A stretch of 14,196 nucleotides of DNA from an uncultured Parabacteroides sp. (lineage in GTDB: Bacteria > Bacteroidota > Bacteroidia > Bacteroidales > Tannerellaceae): contig URZO01000103.1 in assembly GCA_900552465.1 (NCBI GenBank), positions 1 to 14,196 of the forward strand, read 5' to 3'. The translations under genes and the position numbers were made by a program. This document shows, piece by piece, positions 1 through 8,276 of this stretch; within the stretch, counting starts at the first letter, position 1, and every line of letters starts with the position of its first letter. The notes beneath the pieces were generated by a model. The model was not told where the DNA came from. It did not search any database and worked only from the letters and a program-made list of their open reading frames with translations.

Positions 1-2
1 CG

Positions 3-254
3 GGGCTTTCCCGCCTGCGCTATCCGTTGCATAACCCTGAGTTGTTGATCTCGCTACTTCATATCCTGGAGAATGCGGATCGTCGGGGGCGCATTTCCTA
101 CCACCAATTGGCAGCCAGCCTGTTGTTGGCGTTCGATTACCCTTATAAGCTGAACACGCTGGGCGAAAAGATCGCCCGTGCCGTGCCGGATGCCGAGACG
201 GTACGCGATATACTTGATCTGGTCGCGCTCGTGAGGATGGACGGGAATGAATAA
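3..254 (+). CDS. C-terminal part of an unrecognised protein (cut by left edge)
   Basis: The reading frame is open from the left edge and ends with TAA at 252-254. The visible tail is about 83 residues. An in-frame TTG at 27 could be read as a start, but the frame continues upstream without a stop, so a truncated longer gene is more likely. The fragment is soluble and rich in leucine and charged residues (it contains LLHILENADRRGR and LGEKIARAVPDAETV) and looks alpha-helical. I see no membrane segment, cysteine cluster or catalytic motif, and I do not recognise the family. No clear terminator follows it; the next gene starts 81 bases downstream behind its own possible promoter. Confidence 0.55.
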   Translation, partial: GLSRLRYPLHNPELLISLLHILENADRRGRISYHQLAASLLLAFDYPYKLNTLGEKIARAVPDAETVRDILDLVALVRMDGNE

Positions 255-287
255 GCATTTTCTTTTTACTTTCAGAAGAAAATAACG

Positions 288-295
288 TACCTTCG
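288..295 (+). promoter_or_regulatory. Possible Bacteroidota -7 element for the DUF308 gene
   Basis: TACCTTCG matches the Bacteroidota -7 consensus TAnnTTTG at all but one defined base and lies about 40 bases before the ATG at 336. The stretch about 20 bases upstream is T-rich but has no clear TTTG at the -33 position, so the assignment is tentative. The leader has no Shine-Dalgarno sequence. Confidence 0.4.
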
Positions 296-335
296 TTGTT
301 AAATAAAAAGAAGAGATATTCTAAATACAATTTAT

Positions 336-857
336 ATGAAAGGTTTAAATGGTTCAGTCCTGCGCTGCATCTTTGCAATCGTAATGGGGCTTGTTTTGGT
401 TCTTTGGCCGGAAGCGGCTGTCACTTATCTGGTTATTACAATCGGGATCTGTTTTATCATCCCCGGGATATTCTCGCTTCTGAACTACTTCACCCGCGAG
501 AAGGTGGAAGGCGAACCCAGCCCGATGTTTCCGGTCGACGGCGCCGGCAGTATCCTGTTCGGGGCATGGCTGGTGATCATGCCGCAGTTTTTCGTCAGTA
601 TATTAATGTATATCCTGGGAGCTTTGCTGGTTCTTGCCGGGGCACAACAGATTTATTCGCTTGTTTCGGCCCGCAAATGGAGTATCGTGCCGTACGGCTT
701 TTACATCATACCGGCCTTGATCCTGATAACGGGGATTATGATTCTCGCCTACCCGTTCGGGGCGGCGGCCAACACATTTGTGATCTTCGGTGTAGCTTGC
801 CTGGTCTATGGCATATCCGAGTTGATCAACTGGTATAAGTTCAGAAAAAGGTTATAA
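336..857 (+). CDS. DUF308 / HdeD-type integral membrane protein
   Basis: This 173-residue protein is almost entirely hydrophobic, with about six membrane segments arranged as short helix pairs, the usual architecture and length of the DUF308/HdeD family. Segments lie near residues 8-27, 29-49, 68-85, 88-109, 118-137 and 143-163, followed by a basic end (YKFRKRL). Typical features are the glycine-rich first helix with LWPEAA and the repeated pattern of a helix ending in an ISxLINW-like segment. HdeD of Escherichia coli is linked to acid resistance, but the biochemical role of the family is unknown and should not be transferred. The ATG at 336 is chosen because it begins the first membrane helix directly. 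The gene faces the AraC-type regulator convergently, with only 18 bases between the stop codons. Confidence 0.85.
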   Translation: MKGLNGSVLRCIFAIVMGLVLVLWPEAAVTYLVITIGICFIIPGIFSLLNYFTREKVEGEPSPMFPVDGAGSILFGAWLVIMPQFFVSILMYILGALLVLAGAQQIYSLVSARKWSIVPYGFYIIPALILITGIMILAYPFGAAANTFVIFGVACLVYGISELINWYKFRKRL

Positions 858-861
858 AAAA

Positions 862-893
862 GAATACCGTATGTCTCAGGACTTACGGTATTC
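862..893 (-). terminator. Intrinsic terminator of the AraC-family gene, overlapping its 3' end
   Basis: A perfect 10-bp inverted repeat (862-871 with 884-893, stem GAATACCGTA) encloses a 12-base loop. Read on the minus strand, the hairpin is followed at once by TTTTTT (861 downward), the layout of a rho-independent terminator. The 5' arm is formed by the last codons of the AraC-type gene (Glu-Tyr-Arg) and the stop codon lies in the loop. On the plus strand no T run follows the hairpin, so it is not a good terminator for the DUF308 gene. Confidence 0.7.
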
Positions 894-1805
894 CATCGGG
901 GAAATCCCCATGTGTTTCTTAAAGAACTTCCCAAAAGTGGACTGGTCGGAGAAGTGAAGGACATCCGCAACCTGCTGGACAGTGGCCTGCGGAGCTTTCA
1001 ACAGGATTTTAGCCTCGACGATCAAGGCGTCGTCAATCCATTTATTAGCAGATTTGCCTGTCAGCTCCTTCAGGATAAGCGATAGATATTGCGGTGTGAT
1101 AAACAGCTTTTCCGCATAAAACGTAACCACGTGCTGTTCCTTACAATGCTCGAACAGCAATTGCAGGAATTGTTCGAACAGCTCCTCCTTGCGGGAAAGA
1201 GTCGGCCGAATCAGACGGTCTTTTTTACCCAACAGGATATTCGCCAGCTCCAACAGGAAACCGATAAAGGCATTCTGCACCAGTTCTTTCTGATAAAAAT
1301 GCGTCCGTTCCTTCATCTTCTCCTGTATGACACCTATGCTGTCCTCCAGTTTTTGAGTTTCTTCGGGTTCAAGCTCGGTACAAGGATTTTTGCGAACTTC
1401 CATATAGTTCGCAATCGAATGGTTCCGGTTGCCATAGCTGGTATTGCAGTCATCCAGAAACTCTTTTGCGGCAATCAGCAGGCGGCCTTTAAAATCCGGA
1501 CTGATTCTATTAAGCTGTAGCGCATGCGTAGGCATGATCGTGATAAAAGTATTCGGATTGATCGTATAGGGGACATAATCCAGACTGATCTCGAGCGTAC
1601 CCTCAAAAGTCAAGACCATCAAAAGTGCATCCAAGCGCATCGGGGCATAACGTTCCGGGGCGTCGACATCCCCAAATTCAATGCTGCCGTCCAGATCCGC
1701 CACCGAAAATATATCCTGAAAACTATCACGGAATATGATGCTCTTATTTAGTTCCGCCAACTCTATCAAAGGAAGCTTTTCCATCTCTACATATTTACTA
1801 ATCAT
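876..1805 (-). CDS. AraC-family transcriptional regulator
   Basis: This 309-residue regulator has two parts. Residues about 1-190 form an unassigned sensory region, probably a cupin-like barrel as in other AraC proteins. Residues about 205-309 form the double helix-turn-helix DNA-binding domain, seen in AEKLFITPQYLSLILKELTG, the linking helix with KWIDDALIVEAK, and the second HTH with VQQVADVLHFSDQSTFGKFFKKHMGISPMEYRK. The conserved F-FKK--G-SP-EYR end is typical. The ligand and regulon are unknown. It is divergent from the TetR/efflux operon, which makes that operon a possible target, though only by position. The ATG at 1805 gives the longest frame, but a perfect -7 promoter element sits only 7 bases upstream, so translation may start at Met8 (1784). 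Confidence 0.9.
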   Translation of the reverse strand: MISKYVEMEKLPLIELAELNKSIIFRDSFQDIFSVADLDGSIEFGDVDAPERYAPMRLDALLMVLTFEGTLEISLDYVPYTINPNTFITIMPTHALQLNRISPDFKGRLLIAAKEFLDDCNTSYGNRNHSIANYMEVRKNPCTELEPEETQKLEDSIGVIQEKMKERTHFYQKELVQNAFIGFLLELANILLGKKDRLIRPTLSRKEELFEQFLQLLFEHCKEQHVVTFYAEKLFITPQYLSLILKELTGKSANKWIDDALIVEAKILLKAPQATVQQVADVLHFSDQSTFGKFFKKHMGISPMEYRKS

Positions 1806-1812
1806 ACGTTTG

Positions 1813-1820
1813 CAAAGATA
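1813..1820 (-). promoter_or_regulatory. -7 promoter element for the AraC-family gene
   Basis: On the minus strand this reads TATCTTTG, a perfect match to TAnnTTTG. The -33 region (about 1840-1843, ACTG) is a weak match. Transcription would begin close to 1806-1809, leaving almost no leader before the ATG at 1805. That favours either a leaderless transcript or a start at Met8. Confidence 0.6.
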
Positions 1821-1850
1821 AACATTTTTTCATTAAGCACAGTAATGTTT
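1820..1850. repeat. Imperfectly spaced inverted repeat in the divergent promoter region
   Basis: AAACATT (1820-1826) and AATGTTT (1844-1850) form a 7-bp inverted repeat with a 17-base spacer, spanning the -7 to -33 interval of the AraC-type promoter. This is where an autoregulatory operator could sit. The region is very A/T-rich, so a chance match is quite possible. Confidence 0.25.
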
Positions 1851-1936
1851 CATTTTTTACCAATGAATAACGGTTTTTTAAGAATACATTTCCCCATATT
1901 TTTTCGTTTTCGACTAATTCCGTAACAGAATAAACC

Positions 1937-1967
1937 TTTTTAGTTTTCTAAATTAGACAGACCTTTG
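1937..1967 (+). promoter_or_regulatory. Promoter for the TetR/efflux operon
   Basis: GACCTTTG (1960-1967) matches the -7 consensus TAnnTTTG except at the first base. A T-rich block TTTTTAG begins 19-20 bases upstream, at the -33 position. Transcription would start near 1972, giving a leader of about 30 bases before the ATG at 2005. This is the only promoter-like sequence I see for the operon. Confidence 0.5.
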
Positions 1968-2004
1968 CAGCATCTGGTCGTATCCAAAATAATCATCCAA
2001 ATCA

Positions 2005-2616
2005 ATGATCATAAAAGAACAAATAATGTTAACGGCATTCGACTTATTTTCGGAGCACGGAATAAAGAATGTCAGCATGGACGACATTGCGCATAGCACA
2101 AGTATGTCCAAGCGGACTCTTTATGAACTCTTTGAAGATAAGGAAACACTACTGATGCAATGTCTCAGCATGAGCTACAACAAGATGAGAGTCCATATGA
2201 AACAACTTGAATCCGAACCGATAACAGCATTGGACGTCGTTATGCTCTTTTATGAAGAACTGATGAAGCGCCCCCGCTGGTTTAACAAGAAGTTTTATGA
2301 CGACCTGAAACGCTATCCTAAAGCTATGCAAAAGACGGAAGAAGAAAAGTCCCGGTTTTTGAAAAAGTGCATCAAATTACTGTCAAGAGGTGCCAAAGAA
2401 GGTGTTTTCGAGCCAAATGTCAATTTCGAGATTGTAGCCTTGTTAGCTAAAGAGCAAGCCAAAATGATCCGCCCGTCCGACGCCCTTTCGAATCATTCTG
2501 TGGCTGAAGTATACAATACGATTCTCTTTGCCTTCTTGCGGGGAATCTCCACAGAAAAAGGGATTGCCATTTTAAACCGTTATTTACAAAAACATATTCA
2601 CAAACAATTAGACTGA
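2005..2616 (+). CDS. TetR/AcrR-family repressor of the efflux operon
   Basis: This 203-residue protein has the classic TetR layout. The N-terminal helix-turn-helix covers residues about 3-50, with the helix IMLTAFDLFSEHGIKNVSM, DDIAHSTSMSKRTLYELFEDKETLL and the characteristic recognition helix SKRTLYELF. A C-terminal ligand and dimer domain of about 150 residues follows and is not conserved enough to name a ligand. It is the first gene of a co-directional unit and ends 35 bases before the outer-membrane factor gene. This is the standard arrangement for a local repressor that lifts repression when the pump substrate binds. Self-repression at the upstream promoter is inferred; no strong palindromic operator is visible. 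The ATG at 2005 starts immediately before the first conserved helix. Confidence 0.92.
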   Translation: MIIKEQIMLTAFDLFSEHGIKNVSMDDIAHSTSMSKRTLYELFEDKETLLMQCLSMSYNKMRVHMKQLESEPITALDVVMLFYEELMKRPRWFNKKFYDDLKRYPKAMQKTEEEKSRFLKKCIKLLSRGAKEGVFEPNVNFEIVALLAKEQAKMIRPSDALSNHSVAEVYNTILFAFLRGISTEKGIAILNRYLQKHIHKQLD

Positions 2617-2651
2617 ACAGGCGATTTTATTCAAAATCAAATTTACTTTAA

Positions 2652-4034
2652 ATGGAACAAATCTTAATTACTAAAAAGATGATGCGGATCGTATTGGTAT
2701 CACTGTCCGCACTGGTCTTCATCCCTGTCAAAGCCCAGGACACGCTTGTCCTCGACATAGGGAAAGCCTTGGAGATTGCGCTGAGCGAGAACCCCACCGT
2801 AAAAGTGGCTGATAAGGAAATCCAAAAGAAAAAATATGCGCAAAAAGGTTCTTACGCCTCTCTATTCCCCCAAATCAGTTTCGCGGCCGACTACAACCGC
2901 ACCCTGAAAAAGCAGGTGATGTATATGGACGGTTTCGACATGGGAAGCACGGAAATACCCGGGATGGAAGACATGCCGAGCATGGACGAAGGAATCGAAG
3001 TGGGACGTGACAACAACTGGAGCCTCGGCTTCAACGCCTCGGTACCGCTTGTAAACGCAGCCCTGTGGAAGAGCCTGAGTATTTCGGCTGTCGACGTGGA
3101 AATGGCCATCGAACAGGCGCGTTCTTCCAAGATAGCAATGGTCAACCAGGTAAAGAAAAGCTACTACGGCGTACTTCTTGCCAGTGACTCATACCGTGTA
3201 TTCAAGGAAAGTTACGACAATGCAATGGAGAACTACCTGGACATCAAACAGAAATTCGACCAGGGAACCGTTGCCGAATACGACCTGATACGTGCAAACG
3301 TTACCGTAAAGAACAGCGAGCCGAATATGCTGCAGGCCGAAAATGCACTGGTGCTGGCCAAATGGCAACTGAAAGCATTGCTGGGCATGGACCTGGACAT
3401 AAATATCGAGTGCGAAGGACAACTGAGCGATTTCAAATCAAACCTGTTCGGCGATTTCCTGTCGACAGACACGACATTGGCTGACAACACGGATTTAAGA
3501 CAAATGGACATACAGGCCAAACAGTTGGACAAGACGTTGACGATGCAAAAGTTCGATTATCTGCCCACTCTTTCGCTTACGGGGATGTACCAGTGGACGG
3601 CGATGAACAACGATTTCAAGTTTAAGAACTATCTGTGGAATCCTTATTCGATGATCGGTGTCTCCCTGTCGATCCCGATCTTCTCCGGCGGGAGCAAGTT
3701 CTATAAGATCAAGCAGACAAGAAATACGATCGAGCAGCTCAACCTGCAACGGGAAGATACGCAGCGGAACCTGCAACTGGCCATCAAGCAATATGTGGAC
3801 AACATGAACACCTGTGTCAAACGGTTCGACGCTTCGCAAAAGGGAGTGGAACAGGCCGAACGGGGTTATATGATCGCACAGAAACGCTACGACACGGGAG
3901 CCGGGACGCTACTCGAAATGAATGATTCGGAACTGGCGCTGACGCAGGCTAAACTGAACTTCAACCAAGCTATCTACGATTACATGGTTGCAAAGGCAGA
4001 CCTGGAAAAAGTATTGGGCCAACAAGAGTTTTAA
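2652..4034 (+). CDS. TolC-family outer-membrane efflux protein
   Basis: This 460-residue protein is the outer-membrane channel of the tripartite pump. A signal peptide is visible: positive KKMMR, then a hydrophobic stretch IVLVSLSALVFIPV, with probable cleavage after Ala28 (VKA/QD). Translation could also begin at Met10 or Met11, which would give a more typical signal peptide. The mature part has two repeated outer-membrane efflux domains with long amphipathic alpha-helices. Examples are LDIGKALEIALSENPTVKVA at the start of the first, and the segment ending LAIKQYVDN with the tail LTQAKLNFNQAIYDYMVAKADLEKVLG in the second. The length suits the family. An acidic, Met-rich insert (residues about 95-120, DGFDMGSTEIPGMEDMPSMDEG) is probably a loop of the barrel region. 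The adaptor gene follows after 35 bases. Confidence 0.93.
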   Translation: MEQILITKKMMRIVLVSLSALVFIPVKAQDTLVLDIGKALEIALSENPTVKVADKEIQKKKYAQKGSYASLFPQISFAADYNRTLKKQVMYMDGFDMGSTEIPGMEDMPSMDEGIEVGRDNNWSLGFNASVPLVNAALWKSLSISAVDVEMAIEQARSSKIAMVNQVKKSYYGVLLASDSYRVFKESYDNAMENYLDIKQKFDQGTVAEYDLIRANVTVKNSEPNMLQAENALVLAKWQLKALLGMDLDINIECEGQLSDFKSNLFGDFLSTDTTLADNTDLRQMDIQAKQLDKTLTMQKFDYLPTLSLTGMYQWTAMNNDFKFKNYLWNPYSMIGVSLSIPIFSGGSKFYKIKQTRNTIEQLNLQREDTQRNLQLAIKQYVDNMNTCVKRFDASQKGVEQAERGYMIAQKRYDTGAGTLLEMNDSELALTQAKLNFNQAIYDYMVAKADLEKVLGQQEF

Positions 4035-4069
4035 GAAACAGAAATACATACTGAATAATACATCACAAT

Positions 4070-5095
4070 ATGAAAACAAATAGAAAACAACACTTCATAT
4101 CCCTTCTCATTTTACCTTTACTACTGTCTTGCTCAGGAGAGAAGAAAGAAACAGAACAGGCAGAAACGGCCAATAATAAGGTTCTCGTAAGAGTGGAAAC
4201 CGTTTCGGCACAAGACGTGGAGCAGATCAGCGAGTTTACGGCAACCGTCGAAGCCAACATCTCCAACAACATCGCCCCGCAGACACCGGTGCGCATCGCG
4301 AAACTGTTTGCCGAAGTGGGCGACCATGTAAAGGCCGGCCAACTGTTAGTCAAGATGGATGAGACGAACCTCAAACAGACTAAAATACAGTTGGACAACC
4401 AGGATCTGGAATTTAAGCGTATCGACGAGCTGTACAAAGTGGGCGGCGCCTCCAAATCGGCCTGGGATGCCCAGAAGACGCAATTGGACGTAAGCCGTGC
4501 GGCCTACAAGAACCTGGAAGAAAACACGCAGTTGTTGAGTCCGGTGACAGGCATCGTGACCGCCCGCAATTATGACAGCGGCGACATGTACAGCGGAGGT
4601 TCGCCGATCTTCACCGTCGAACAGATCCGTCCGGTCAAACTGATGGTCAACGTATCCGAGAGCCTCTTCACAAAAGTAAAGAAGGGAAAAGAGGTCGATA
4701 TCCGGTTAGATGTGTACGGCGACGAAGTGTTCAAAGGAAAGGTCAGCCTGGTCTATCCGACCATCGACCCGAACACACGTACGTTCCCGGTCGAAATCAA
4801 GATCGACAACAGCGACGAACGTGTCCGTCCGGGTATGTTCGCCCGCGTCACGATGGGCTTCGGTACACAAAACCACGTAGTCGCTCCGGATTTGGCTATC
4901 GTCAAACAGTCTGGTGCAGGCGACCGGTATATATATGTATATAGAGACGGCAAGGTTTCCTATGAAAAGGTACAATTAGGACGTCGTATGGGGAACAAAT
5001 ATGAAGTCATTTCGGGTGTCAACAGCGGCGACCAGGTAGTCGTATCCGGCCAGAGCCGCCTGAACAACGGAATGGAAGTAGAAATCGAAAAGTAA
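4070..5095 (+). CDS. RND efflux periplasmic adaptor lipoprotein (MFP/HlyD family)
   Basis: This 341-residue adaptor bridges the inner-membrane pump and the outer-membrane channel. The N-terminus is a lipoprotein signal: basic TNRKQ, hydrophobic FISLLILPLL, and lipobox LLSC with Cys21 as the lipid anchor. The biotinyl-lipoyl-like hairpin is visible in two halves: VRIAKLFAEVGDHVKAGQLLVKMDE before a short coiled-coil hairpin, and ENTQLLSPVTGIVTARNYDSGDMY after it. A beta-barrel domain (RPVKLMVNVSESLFTKVKKGKEVDIRL) and the membrane-proximal domain ending LNNGMEVEIEK follow. The length is typical for AcrA/MexA-type proteins. It ends 12 bases before the pump gene, supporting co-transcription and assembly of one complex. 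Confidence 0.94.
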   Translation: MKTNRKQHFISLLILPLLLSCSGEKKETEQAETANNKVLVRVETVSAQDVEQISEFTATVEANISNNIAPQTPVRIAKLFAEVGDHVKAGQLLVKMDETNLKQTKIQLDNQDLEFKRIDELYKVGGASKSAWDAQKTQLDVSRAAYKNLEENTQLLSPVTGIVTARNYDSGDMYSGGSPIFTVEQIRPVKLMVNVSESLFTKVKKGKEVDIRLDVYGDEVFKGKVSLVYPTIDPNTRTFPVEIKIDNSDERVRPGMFARVTMGFGTQNHVVAPDLAIVKQSGAGDRYIYVYRDGKVSYEKVQLGRRMGNKYEVISGVNSGDQVVVSGQSRLNNGMEVEIEK

Positions 5096-5107
5096 GAGAA
5101 AAATACT

Positions 5108-8100
5108 ATGAGCTTATATGCAACAGCGGTAAAAAAGCCGGTTACGACCGCCCTCGTCTTTGTGGCAATCGTCATCTTCGGTCTTTTTTCATTAACCCGA
5201 TTATCTGTGGACTTGCTGCCGGAGATTGAGACAAACACGATCATGGTCATGACCTCCTACGCCGGCGCCAGTGCTGCGGATATCGAGATGAACGTCTCCA
5301 AGCCGTTGGAGAACGTGCTGAACAGTGTCAGCGACCTGAAACACATCACGTCGCAATCACGTGAAAACATATCGATCATCACACTCGAGTTCGACTACGG
5401 TACGGATATCGACGTGGCGACAAATGACGTGCGCGATAAACTGGACGTGGCCGAACCGATGCTGCCGGATGATGTGGACAATCCTATCATCTTCAAATTC
5501 GGTACGAACGATATTCCCATTATCATCCTGTCCGTTACGGCGGAAGAAAGCACAAACGCCCTGTATAAGATACTCGACGACAAGGTGTCGAACCCGCTGG
5601 CCCGTATCAGCGGCGTAGGAGCCGTGTCTATTTCCGGTACGCCGACACGCGAGATACAGGTCTATTGCGATCCCTACAAGTTAGAAGCCTACGGCGTTTC
5701 GATCGAAGGTATCTCCTCTATCATCGCACAGGAAAACCGGAATACGCCGGGCGGAAGCGTGGACATCGGTTCCAACGCCTACGCACTCCGCGTGCAGGGC
5801 GAGTTTACAGATGCCCACCAGATGGACAACCTGGTCATCGGGCATAAGGACAATAAAACGATTTATCTACGCGATGTCGCCCGCATCGAGGACAGCATCG
5901 AAGAACGCGCGCAGGAGACGTTCAACAACGGAAAGAAGGGCGGTATGATCGTGATCCAGAAGCAATCGGGAGCCAACTCGGTGAACATTGCCAAGAAGGT
6001 ACACCAGCGGTTACCGGAAATCCAGGAAAGCCTTCCGTCGGACGTTAAGTTAGGAGTCATCATGGATACTTCAACCAACATCCTGAACACGATCGACAGT
6101 TTGAAGGAGACGATCTTCATCACCTTCATCATCGTTATGTTGGTTGTATTCATCTTCCTCGGACGTTGGAGGGCGACGTTTATCATCATCCTGACCATTC
6201 CGATCTCGTTGATTGCTTCGTTCGCCTATTTGCTGGCATCGGGCAACACACTGAATATTATCTCGCTGAGCTCCCTTTCCATTGCGATCGGTATGGTTGT
6301 GGACGACGCGATCGTGGTATTGGAAAACATTACGACCCACATCGAGAGAGGTAGCGCGCCGAAACAGGCCGCCGTCCATGCGACCAACGAGGTGGCAATC
6401 TCCGTTGTCGCTTCCACCCTGACGATGTTGGCGGTGTTCCTGCCGTTGACCATGGTGACGGGTATGGCGGGTATCCTGTTCAAGCAGTTGGGCTGGATCG
6501 TCAGCATCATCATGATTGTGTCTACAGTCGGAGCCTTGACGCTGACGCCGATGTTGAGTTCGCAGTTGCTCAAACTGAATCCGCATAAGGGGCGTCTTTA
6601 TGTCCTGTTCTTCACTCCTATCGAAAAGGCGCTGGATGCGCTGGATCGGGGTTATTCCCGATTCCTTTACTGGGCGGTACGCCACAGGAAAACCGTGATA
6701 GCGGGGGCGACTTTGATCTTTGCCGGCAGCATGATGCTGGTTCCGACGATCAAGACGGAGTTCTTCCCGACTCAGGATAATGCCCAGATCAGCGTCCATC
6801 TTGAACTGCCGGTCGGCACGCGCCAGGATATCACCCGCAAGTTAGCTTTGGAGATAGACGAGCTGTTCCGCCAGAAATACCCGGAAATAAAGACCAGTAA
6901 CTTCACCGAAGGACAGGCCGATTCCGACAATACCTGGGCGCAACTCAGCAATAACGGCACACATATCGTCGACTTCTACATCAATATGCTGAGTGTCGGC
7001 GATCGTGAACGCGGCATGGTCGAGATATGCGAGGAGATGCGTAAAGACCTGGCTAAATATCCGGAGATCAAGACATTCAAAGTGATCGAAGGCGGACAGG
7101 AAGAAGGTATGGGCGGACAGAATGCCGTCAGCATCGAGATCTACGGTTTCGACTTCGGCCGTACCGACGCCGTGGCTAACGAACTGGCCGAACGGATGCG
7201 CAAGGTGAAAGGCTGTTCGCAGGTCAATATCAGCCGTGAGGACTACATTCCCGAATATCAGGTCGATTTCGACCGTGAGAAACTGGCGATAAACGGACTG
7301 AACATCACGACAGCCGCCATGGCGCTTCGTAACCGCATCAACGGGGCTACGGCATCCAAATATCGCGAAGACGGCGACGAATATGACATCCGGGTCCGTT
7401 ATGCTCCCGAATTCCGCCAGTCGGTCGAAGACATCGAGAACATCATGGTCTACAATGCCTCCGGCCAGGGAATCCGCATCCGCGACCTGGGTAAAGTCGT
7501 CGAACGCATGACGCCGCCGACCATCGAACGTAAAGACCGCGAGCGTATCATCACCGTTTCGGCCGTAGTCGGAAAGGGAGCAGCGATGAGTGACATCGTA
7601 ACCGCCGCCCGCGCCCAGCTGAAGCAAATGGATATTCCTTCGGATGTAAGCTGGCAGTTAGGTGGTACGTATGAGGATCAGATGGATACGTTCTTCGACC
7701 TGACCGTCCTGATGGTCCTGATCATCATCCTGGTGTTTATCGTGATGGCCGCCCAGTTCGAATCGCTGACCGACCCGTTTGTGATCATGTTCTCCATACC
7801 GTTTGCCTTTACGGGGATTATTCTGGGACTGTCGATCACACAGACTCCATTGGGCGTTATGGCGCTGATCGGTCTGATTATGTTGATGGGGATCGTTGTG
7901 AAAAACGGTATTGTGCTGATCGACTACACGATCCTTTGCCGTGAGCGCGGCATGGGAATCCTGACGGCAGTCGTGGCGGCCGGTAAATCCCGTCTCCGCC
8001 CAGTATTGATGACAACGCTGACAACCGTCCTGGGTATGATCCCGATGGCTATCGGAACAGGCGAAGGTTCGGAGATGTGGCGCTCGATGGGTATGACGGT

Positions 8101-8218
8101 TGCATGGGGTCTTTCGGTATCCACATTGATCACGCTGGTGATCGTACCGGTCGTGTACAGCGTATTTGCCGGAAACGGAGTACGGCGCCGACGCCGGAAG
8201 CTGGCCCGTAACAGGTAA
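5108..8218 (+). CDS. RND inner-membrane efflux pump (AcrB/HAE1 family)
   Basis: This 1036-residue proton-driven exporter is close to the 1030-1050 residues usual for AcrB-type pumps. It shows the expected order: first membrane helix (VTTALVFVAIVIFGLFSL), a large periplasmic loop with the porter motif AGASAADIEMNVSKPLE, helices 2-6, the second large loop, and helices 8-12. The proton-relay residues are present: the aspartate pair in helix 4 (GMVVDDAIVVLEN, Asp399 and Asp400) and the lysine in helix 10 (GIVVKNGIVLIDYT, Lys932). Helix 4 carries DD rather than the pattern of heavy-metal pumps, so export of hydrophobic or amphiphilic compounds such as bile acids, detergents or drugs is likely; the true substrate cannot be read from sequence. 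The C-terminus is strongly basic (RRRRRKLARNR). The next gene starts 165 bases on, across a palindromic repeat array. Confidence 0.95.
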   Translation: MSLYATAVKKPVTTALVFVAIVIFGLFSLTRLSVDLLPEIETNTIMVMTSYAGASAADIEMNVSKPLENVLNSVSDLKHITSQSRENISIITLEFDYGTDIDVATNDVRDKLDVAEPMLPDDVDNPIIFKFGTNDIPIIILSVTAEESTNALYKILDDKVSNPLARISGVGAVSISGTPTREIQVYCDPYKLEAYGVSIEGISSIIAQENRNTPGGSVDIGSNAYALRVQGEFTDAHQMDNLVIGHKDNKTIYLRDVARIEDSIEERAQETFNNGKKGGMIVIQKQSGANSVNIAKKVHQRLPEIQESLPSDVKLGVIMDTSTNILNTIDSLKETIFITFIIVMLVVFIFLGRWRATFIIILTIPISLIASFAYLLASGNTLNIISLSSLSIAIGMVVDDAIVVLENITTHIERGSAPKQAAVHATNEVAISVVASTLTMLAVFLPLTMVTGMAGILFKQLGWIVSIIMIVSTVGALTLTPMLSSQLLKLNPHKGRLYVLFFTPIEKALDALDRGYSRFLYWAVRHRKTVIAGATLIFAGSMMLVPTIKTEFFPTQDNAQISVHLELPVGTRQDITRKLALEIDELFRQKYPEIKTSNFTEGQADSDNTWAQLSNNGTHIVDFYINMLSVGDRERGMVEICEEMRKDLAKYPEIKTFKVIEGGQEEGMGGQNAVSIEIYGFDFGRTDAVANELAERMRKVKGCSQVNISREDYIPEYQVDFDREKLAINGLNITTAAMALRNRINGATASKYREDGDEYDIRVRYAPEFRQSVEDIENIMVYNASGQGIRIRDLGKVVERMTPPTIERKDRERIITVSAVVGKGAAMSDIVTAARAQLKQMDIPSDVSWQLGGTYEDQMDTFFDLTVLMVLIIILVFIVMAAQFESLTDPFVIMFSIPFAFTGIILGLSITQTPLGVMALIGLIMLMGIVVKNGIVLIDYTILCRERGMGILTAVVAAGKSRLRPVLMTTLTTVLGMIPMAIGTGEGSEMWRSMGMTVAWGLSVSTLITLVIVPVVYSVFAGNGVRRRRRKLARNR

Positions 8219-8230
8219 AAAAGTCTCCTC

Positions 8231-8276
8231 CTTAATTGGTATACCAATCATACTAAGCATTGGTATACTAATTAAG
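8231..8276 (+). other. Large hairpin formed by repeat units 1 and 2
   Basis: Bases 8231-8248 pair with 8259-8276 over 18 bp with a single G-U pair, around a 10-base loop (8249-8258). The flank CTTA before unit 1 is the reverse complement of TAAG after unit 2, so the pairing extends beyond the core palindromes. The hairpin starts 13 bases after the pump stop codon. No T run follows it, so it is not a standard terminator; it could stabilise the 3' end of the pump message or separate expression of the two gene groups. Confidence 0.6.

Noticed and set aside
296..838. A 180-codon plus-strand frame overlapping the DUF308 gene
   Set aside because: Its translation is rich in Arg, Gly, His and Cys with no family resemblance, while the frame from 336 gives a clear six-helix membrane protein.
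4925..4945. Alternating TA-rich stretch resembling a promoter or repeat
   Set aside because: It lies inside the adaptor gene and encodes the ordinary strand RYIYVYRDG of the membrane-proximal domain.
6071..6799. Long minus-strand open frames opposite the RND pump (also 6842-7627 and 7658-8338)
   Set aside because: They are rich in His, Arg, Asp and Gln in the manner of antisense shadows of a GC-rich hydrophobic gene. The pump is intact with all its motifs on the plus strand.
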